9,572 nucleotides of DNA from an uncultured Pseudomonas sp. (GTDB lineage Bacteria > Pseudomonadota > Gammaproteobacteria > Pseudomonadales > Pseudomonadaceae), in NCBI GenBank assembly GCA_946886875.1, contig CAMPJN010000126.1, positions 1-9,572 on the forward strand, given 5' to 3'. The stretch's first letter is position 1; each line of letters starts with the position of its first letter. A program made the position numbers and the translations under genes. Positions 5,893-9,572 of the stretch are shown here, piece after piece. Under the pieces are notes generated by a model. It was not told where the DNA came from. It saw only the letters and a program-made list of their open reading frames with translations, and made no database searches.

Positions 5893-6606
5893 ATGGAACT
5901 CAGCATCGCCTTGGGCCTGGCCTTGGCGCTTTTCGTCCTCGGCCAATGGCTCACCCGACGTGCCGCACACCGTCATCGACATACCCTAAGCCAATTGCAA
6001 TGCGCCACTTTGCAGCGCGCCCTGGAATTGTTGCCGGCCGTGCAAAAGCATCGTGGCCTCGGTGCACAGCAGGACATCGCCAGCGTCAGCCAGCGCAATG
6101 CCCTCGCTCGCGAACTCGACCAGCTGTGGCTGAATTGGCCGGGGGAAAGCCTGCAATTGGCGCCGCTGCATCAGGATTGGCCGCAACTAAGGCGCAAGCC
6201 GGCGGATTTCGAGGCGCATTGCCAGATGATCGAAGCATTGCTGATCGTTATCGAACAGCTGGAAGATCGCCTGCGCCTGACGGACAAGCCACAGCTGCAG
6301 GGGATTGCCGCGGCTTGTCACACCCTCGAGGATCTGGCGCGCCTGCGCGGGCTGGCGGTACGTGCAGCCAACTACACGCGCTGCCCGGCTGGGCTGAAGA
6401 TGCAGATGCATCTGCTCTGCCAACGCCTGCAGCATGCCGAGCAACCCGAGCCGCTGAATAGCCTGCTGCAGCGCCTGCAAAACGATCTGATCGATGCGCC
6501 CCAGGTACGCCTGGCGCCCAGCGATTGCTTCGCCCTGCTCAGCCCGCCGATCGAGGAGCACCTGCTGCGCCTGCATATGTCGTTCGCCGAGCAACTGGCC
6601 TCCTGA
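5893..6606 (+). CDS. Membrane-anchored helical protein, remotely NIT (nitrate/nitrite-sensing) domain-like
   Basis: 237 residues. The start is set by AAGGA 7 nt before the ATG at 5893. Residues 4-20 form one membrane helix, then RRAAHRHRH (22-30), so the rest should be cytoplasmic by the positive-inside rule. The remainder is Leu/Gln-rich and reads as all-alpha. Two segments stand out about 98 residues apart: LLPAVQKHRGLGAQQ (46-60) and LEDLARLRGLAVRAAN (145-160). Each has the 'RGL' signature which in NIT domains (PF08376) reads 'LQxERGLS'. NIT domains are four-helix sensors of nitrate/nitrite, usually fused to an output domain; here no output domain is present. The assignment is tentative: it could be a degenerate NIT protein or an unrelated helical protein. 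It lies divergent from the AraC-family gene, and 189 nt precede the next gene, so it is probably monocistronic. Confidence 0.8.
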   Translation: MELSIALGLALALFVLGQWLTRRAAHRHRHTLSQLQCATLQRALELLPAVQKHRGLGAQQDIASVSQRNALARELDQLWLNWPGESLQLAPLHQDWPQLRRKPADFEAHCQMIEALLIVIEQLEDRLRLTDKPQLQGIAAACHTLEDLARLRGLAVRAANYTRCPAGLKMQMHLLCQRLQHAEQPEPLNSLLQRLQNDLIDAPQVRLAPSDCFALLSPPIEEHLLRLHMSFAEQLAS

Positions 6607-6680
6607 GGTGGGGTAACCCCGGTCAAGCGTGGCAGTATGCAGCGATTATGCTGGGAGCGGCCAACCCTGCCAGACTCTCA

Positions 6681-6708
6681 GGCGCACATAGCGCCGGGCA
6701 GTATTTTT
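6681..6708 (+). terminator. Weak terminator-like hairpin after the NIT-like gene
   Basis: GGCGC (6681-6685) and GCGCC (6691-6695) form a perfect 5-bp stem around ACATA, followed eight bases later by TTTTT (6704-6708). The stem is G+C-rich, but the T run is not directly adjacent, so this is a poor intrinsic terminator at best. It lies 75 nt past the stop codon, in the 189-nt gap before the inhibitor gene. Confidence 0.22.
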
Positions 6709-6795
6709 CGCTTCAACAAACGCTTCGCCACGGCATCAAAGGGATACCCTTCAGCTCTTAGCCCAGATCCCCTTCATCAATCACAGGAGCCGCCG

Positions 6796-7185
6796 ATGAC
6801 CACCTTACGCTTGCTGCCAACCCTAGGCTTGGCATTGCTGAGCGGCTGCGCCCACAGCCCAGACAGCCTGACCTTGCAACAACAAAGTCAATGTCCGCTA
6901 AGCCTTGGCAATGGCCAGTCCCTGCTGCTGACACTGCCAAGCAATCCCACTACCGGCTTTCGTTGGGTGCTGCGCGATGACGCCGACGCGGTGCTCGAGC
7001 GCCTTGGCCCGGAGGTTTACAGCAACCCCGAAGATAGCGGGCTGGTGGGCAGCGCCGGCCTGTCGACTTGGCGTTTCAAGGTCAAACAGGCTGGCGCAGG
7101 CAATCTGCAGCTGACCTACCAACGGCCCTGGGAAACCGAGGTAGCGCCAGCAAAAACCTTCGATTGCGCCATCGAAGTGCGCTAG
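6796..7185 (+). CDS. Chagasin-like (I42 family) cysteine-protease inhibitor lipoprotein
   Basis: 129 residues. AGGAG at 6785-6789, 6 nt before the ATG at 6796, fixes the start; in-frame codons upstream to 6637 lack such a site. Residues 1-17 are a signal peptide ending in the lipobox LLSGC with Cys18. The next residue is Ala, not Asp, so sorting to the outer membrane is expected. The mature part has the three inhibitory loops of chagasin proteins: NPTTGF (50-55), GLVGSAG (82-88, the 'GxxGxxG'-type loop) and RPWE (110-113). In known members these loops enter the active site of papain-like cysteine proteases. The length fits the family. No cysteine protease is encoded nearby, so the target may be a host or competitor enzyme, or a periplasmic one elsewhere in the genome. 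Cys33 and Cys124 could pair. Confidence 0.92.
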   Translation: MTTLRLLPTLGLALLSGCAHSPDSLTLQQQSQCPLSLGNGQSLLLTLPSNPTTGFRWVLRDDADAVLERLGPEVYSNPEDSGLVGSAGLSTWRFKVKQAGAGNLQLTYQRPWETEVAPAKTFDCAIEVR

Positions 7186-7335
7186 GAGCCAGTTATTTCG
7201 CGAGTTCCTCGTTCGCTTTGGCGACGCCGCTAAATCGCTCCGGCGGACCGCTCGCTCGGTCGTCATCCCATCGAACAAGCGCGGGGGCAATAAATGGGCT
7301 ATAGCAAGTAGACATACACAACTCAGGAAAACAAC
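7186..7335. other. Structured spacer with two adjacent hairpins, possible dispersed repeat
   Basis: No gene is supported in these 150 bp. Two perfect 5-bp stems abut: CGCCG/CGGCG (7225-7229 with 7241-7245, 11-nt loop) and GACCG/CGGTC (7246-7250 with 7257-7261, 6-nt loop). Neither is followed by a T run, so they are not typical terminators. The reverse strand is open across the region (part of a 151-codon frame, 7353-6898), but that frame continues antisense through the inhibitor gene and has no support. The sequence reminds me of intergenic Pseudomonas segments that recur and get miscalled as short proteins; that is memory, not proof. The 3' end (about 7290-7335) is A+T-richer and carries the ribosome site of the next gene. 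Confidence 0.35.
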
Positions 7336-7911
7336 ATGATGGATATTAGGCATGCAGTCGGCCTGCTCCTCATGCTTGCATGGTTATCGGGTTGTAGCAG
7401 TCTGCTCCCCAGCGAACGGGAGGAAGCACTGTCCCCTTTCGATGACTACCTCGATGCGGAAATACGTTATTCCCAGGCCAAACCCGGGATGACCACTCGT
7501 TCCGAACTCTTCGCCCTGGGCTTCGACCCACTGGCCGAAGGCAACGGCAAGATGCTCTCTTTTATCGACCTGCGTCTGATGTTCGTGCAGCCGAACGTTC
7601 CCATCGAGTATCTACCCGATGGCCTGCTGCGGTGCCTGGAGGCCAAGGACCGTTGCGTGGGTTACTCGTTCGAGTTCAACAAGACCGACACCCAGCGGGT
7701 CGGTAATTTCTGGGCCGACGCCTTCAACTTTCGCAAGAAACGCGAATTGCAGGGCTGGGTCTTCCGCGCGGTTTTCGTGCTGGTGGACGACACGCTGGTG
7801 CACAAAGTCAGCAATGGCGAGCCGAACATCCGGCGCTTTGAGGTCAAACGCAATCCGCTCGGGCCGTTGCAGGGTGCTGGCGAGTTCTTTTCCGATCAGT
7901 TGAGAAAGTAA
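7336..7911 (+). CDS. Lipoprotein of unknown function with SmpA/BamE-like N-terminal motif
   Basis: 191 residues. AGGA at 7325-7328, 7 nt before the ATG at 7336, supports this start; a second ATG follows at once. Signal peptide 1-19 ends in LSGC with Cys20 as the lipidated residue. Ser and Ser follow, so outer-membrane sorting is expected. After a short linker, '[21 protein letters not shown]' (45-65) matches the 'pGmT..ev...lG.p' opening of SmpA/OmlA (BamE-like) folds. Later parts, '[15 protein letters not shown]' (94-108) with Cys94 and Cys101, and '[24 protein letters not shown]' (132-155), look like the following beta-strands. It is longer than BamE (about 110-120 residues) and I do not recognise a named gene. 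It could help outer-membrane assembly or simply use the fold. Unlinked in function to the cmo genes downstream as far as I can see. Confidence 0.87.
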   Translation: MMDIRHAVGLLLMLAWLSGCSSLLPSEREEALSPFDDYLDAEIRYSQAKPGMTTRSELFALGFDPLAEGNGKMLSFIDLRLMFVQPNVPIEYLPDGLLRCLEAKDRCVGYSFEFNKTDTQRVGNFWADAFNFRKKRELQGWVFRAVFVLVDDTLVHKVSNGEPNIRRFEVKRNPLGPLQGAGEFFSDQLRK

Positions 7912-7934
7912 GCGCTGGCGTCGAACGCAAGCAG

Positions 7935-7977
7935 AACGCGACAAGCAGTCGTCGTTGCGCGACTTTCCCGCTAAAAT
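7935..7977 (+). promoter_or_regulatory. Gap before cmoA: bulged hairpin and possible -10 element
   Basis: AACGCGAC (7935-7942) can pair with GTCG-T-CGTT (7948-7956) around a 5-nt loop with one bulged T, but no T run follows, so termination is doubtful. TAAAAT (7972-7977) matches the -10 consensus at 5 of 6 bases and lies about 30 nt before the cmoA GTG. No good -35 is seen at the right distance. A promoter for cmoAB here is plausible but weakly supported. Confidence 0.3.
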
Positions 7978-8008
7978 TGCCGGCCCTCCCGACCAGTGCG
8001 CCGCCAAC

Positions 8009-8752
8009 GTGACCAAGCAACCCGACCGCCTGTTTGCCCAGCCCTTGCCCCAGGTGCCCGACTTCGCCTTCAACGAAGACGTGGTGCGGGTGTTCCCGGA
8101 CATGATCAAGCGCTCGGTGCCCGGTTACCCGACCATAGTCGAGAATATCGGCGTACTGGCCGGGCAGTTCGCCCAGCCGCACAGCCTGCTGTATGACCTG
8201 GGCAGCTCCCTGGGCGCGGTGACCCAGGCGCTACGCCGCCACGTGCAGATCGAAGACTGCCGGGTGATTGCGGTGGACAACTCCAGCGCCATGGTCGAAC
8301 GCTGCCGCGAATACCTGCATGCCCAGGACTCGATGTTCCAGGAGCTGCTGCCGGTCGAAGTGATCGAGGCCGATATCCTTAGCCTGGAGCTGCAACCGGC
8401 GTCCCTGGTGGCGTTGAACTTCACTCTGCAATTTATCCGCCCCGAGCAACGTCTCGAACTGCTGACCCGGATTCGTCAGGCCTTGTTACCGGGCGGCGCG
8501 CTGATCCTCTCGGAGAAGCTGCGTTTCGAGGACGCCGAGCAACACGAGCTGCTGAACGATCTGCATATCGCCTTCAAACGCGCCAATGGTTATAGCGAAC
8601 TGGAAATTGCCCAGAAGCGCAGCGCCATCGAGAAGGTCATGCTGCCCGACAGCCTGGAGCAGCACCGCGAACGTCTGCTCGCCGCCGGTTTCAGCAAGGT
8701 ATTGCCCTGGTTCCAGTGCCTTAATTTCGCCTCTTTGATTGCCCTGCCATGA
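8009..8752 (+). CDS. cmoA: Carboxy-S-adenosyl-L-methionine synthase CmoA
   Basis: 247 residues from the GTG at 8009, the same length as E. coli CmoA; the protein opens (M)[12 protein letters not shown] as in other Pseudomonas CmoA proteins. An in-frame TTG at 7955 would add 18 residues unlike the family. No ribosome site is evident. CmoA converts SAM plus prephenate to carboxy-SAM (Cx-SAM) and phenylpyruvate, the carbon donor for uridine-5-oxyacetic acid at tRNA wobble position 34. The SAM-binding motif YDLGSSLGA lies at 62-70. Aligned by eye with E. coli CmoA, Tyr40, Asp90, Asp122, Asn137 and Arg204 fall at the positions of Tyr39, Asp89, Asp117, Asn132 and Arg199; that Arg is a known Cx-SAM contact supplied across the dimer. 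'[12 protein letters not shown]' (189-200) and '[10 protein letters not shown]' (234-243) are strongly family-like. Its stop overlaps the cmoB start (ATGA). Confidence 0.97.
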   Translation: MTKQPDRLFAQPLPQVPDFAFNEDVVRVFPDMIKRSVPGYPTIVENIGVLAGQFAQPHSLLYDLGSSLGAVTQALRRHVQIEDCRVIAVDNSSAMVERCREYLHAQDSMFQELLPVEVIEADILSLELQPASLVALNFTLQFIRPEQRLELLTRIRQALLPGGALILSEKLRFEDAEQHELLNDLHIAFKRANGYSELEIAQKRSAIEKVMLPDSLEQHRERLLAAGFSKVLPWFQCLNFASLIALP

Positions 8753-9572
8753 TCAGCCGTCTCGACCTCGATGCCCTGCAAGCGCAGCTGGCAGGCACCC
8801 CGCTGCAGGACTGGGCCGCAGGCCTGCCGGGGCAAATAGATACCAAGCTGGCCATCGGTCATGGCGACCTACAGCGCTGGTACGGCGCGGTGCAGGCGTT
8901 GCCGGCGCTGCACGTCGAACAACTGGAGCTGCTCGATGCTTTCACCTTTAGTGGCCCCTGCGATGAGGCAACCCGTGCCGAGCTGAAAAGCGCACTGCAA
9001 GGGCTGATTCCCTGGCGCAAAGGCCCCTTCGAGCTGTTCGGCGTGCATGTGGATACCGAGTGGCGTTCGGATTGGAAATGGCAGCGCGTCGCCCCCTATC
9101 TCGACCTGACCGGCAAACGCGTGCTGGATGTCGGCTGCGGCAATGGCTACTACATGTGGCGCATGCTCGGCGCAGGAGCCGATAGCGTGGTCGGCATCGA
9201 CCCCAACTGGCTGTTCCTCTGCCAGTTCCTGGCGATGAAGAACTACCTGCCCGACCTGCCCGCCTGGCACCTGCCGCTGGCCTTCGAGGAACTCCCCGGC
9301 AAGCTGCAAGGCTTCGATACGGTGTTTTCCATGGGCGTGCTCTATCACCGTCGCTCGCCCATCGATCACCTGATCGATCTCAAGGACTGCCTGGTCAAGG
9401 ACGGCGAACTGGTGCTGGAAACCCTGGTGGTGGAAGGCGATGCCCAGCAGGTGCTGGTGCCCGAGGACCGCTATGCGCAGATGCGCAACGTCTGGTTCCT
9501 GCCCTCGGTACCGGCGCTGGAGTTGTGGCTGCGCCGCGCCGGCTTCGTCGATGTGCGCTGCGTCGACGTCAA
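8749..9572 (+). CDS. cmoB: tRNA U34 carboxymethyltransferase CmoB, 3'-truncated
   Basis: 274 residues are visible and the frame stays open to the right edge; E. coli CmoB has 323, so about 50 are missing. The ATG at 8749 overlaps the cmoA stop as ATGA, indicating translational coupling. CmoB transfers the carboxymethyl group of Cx-SAM to 5-hydroxyuridine at position 34, giving cmo5U and wider wobble decoding. The N-terminal helical part is followed by '[25 protein letters not shown]' (87-111), with Lys91 and Trp105 at the known Cx-SAM contact positions. The methyltransferase core has [16 protein letters not shown] (125-140), [10 protein letters not shown] (147-156) and '[16 protein letters not shown]' (189-204), where Met195 and Tyr199 correspond to E. 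coli Met196 and Tyr200. 'ETLVVEG' (224-230) follows. Start and product are secure. Confidence 0.97.
   Translation, partial: MISRLDLDALQAQLAGTPLQDWAAGLPGQIDTKLAIGHGDLQRWYGAVQALPALHVEQLELLDAFTFSGPCDEATRAELKSALQGLIPWRKGPFELFGVHVDTEWRSDWKWQRVAPYLDLTGKRVLDVGCGNGYYMWRMLGAGADSVVGIDPNWLFLCQFLAMKNYLPDLPAWHLPLAFEELPGKLQGFDTVFSMGVLYHRRSPIDHLIDLKDCLVKDGELVLETLVVEGDAQQVLVPEDRYAQMRNVWFLPSVPALELWLRRAGFVDVRCVDV

Noticed and set aside
5688..6461. 257-codon plus-strand frame overlapping the NIT-like gene
   Set aside because: Ala/Arg/Pro-rich out-of-frame reading; the 5893 frame has a good ribosome site, a membrane helix and coherent helical content.
6607..6624. GGGGTAACCCC hairpin just after the NIT-like gene stop codon
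   Set aside because: Only a 4-bp stem with a 3-nt loop and no T run; too weak to call a terminator.
1..9572. Mobile element, CRISPR array, phage, toxin-antitoxin or tRNA/rRNA genes
   Set aside because: I found no transposase or integrase motifs, regularly spaced repeats, recognisable tRNA cloverleaf, or composition break supporting any of these.

Overview
The window looks like a chromosomal segment of a gamma-proteobacterium, most likely Pseudomonas. The evidence is the high G+C content, the strong codon bias, closely Pseudomonas-like CmoA/CmoB proteins, and a gene set (cupredoxin-like 'methylamine utilization' protein, EAL protein, DUF3034 protein, truncated hemoglobin) that I recall from that genus. 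I see no mobile element, CRISPR array, tRNA or rRNA. Eleven protein genes are supported; two are cut by the window edges.

Left part (1-4697). The 3' end of a YdjM-type membrane hydrolase gene (+) runs tail-to-tail into a tightly packed four-gene minus-strand operon. In transcription order the operon encodes: an exported cupredoxin-like protein with a type-1 copper motif (4697-4011); a membrane c-di-GMP protein with a periplasmic sensor, a degenerate GGDEF (LLDEF) and an intact EAL domain (4024-1679); a DUF3034 outer-membrane-type protein (1682-822); and an exported, probably lipid-anchored, group 1 truncated hemoglobin (819-397). Junctions are a 14-bp overlap, an ATGA overlap and a 2-nt gap, so translation is probably coupled. 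All four products point to the cell envelope. My inference is that the operon links a periplasmic redox or gas (NO/O2) signal, or copper/heme chemistry, to c-di-GMP breakdown.

Middle (4698-6606). A 198-bp spacer holds a direct repeat of CGTCAG(C/T)G at 21-bp spacing, a plausible operator. It separates the operon from an AraC-family regulator gene (4896-5648, minus) with a His-rich cupin-like N-terminus. A divergent spacer leads to a plus-strand gene for a small membrane-anchored protein with two 'RGL' segments resembling the nitrate/nitrite-sensing (NIT) domain.

Right part (6607-9572). All genes are on the plus strand: a chagasin-like (I42) protease-inhibitor lipoprotein; a structured 150-bp spacer; a SmpA/BamE-like lipoprotein of unknown role; and the translationally coupled pair cmoA-cmoB, which makes carboxy-S-adenosylmethionine and uses it to build cmo5U34 in tRNA. 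cmoB runs off the right edge.

The best candidate for an under-described system is the four-gene envelope operon with the neighbouring AraC regulator.
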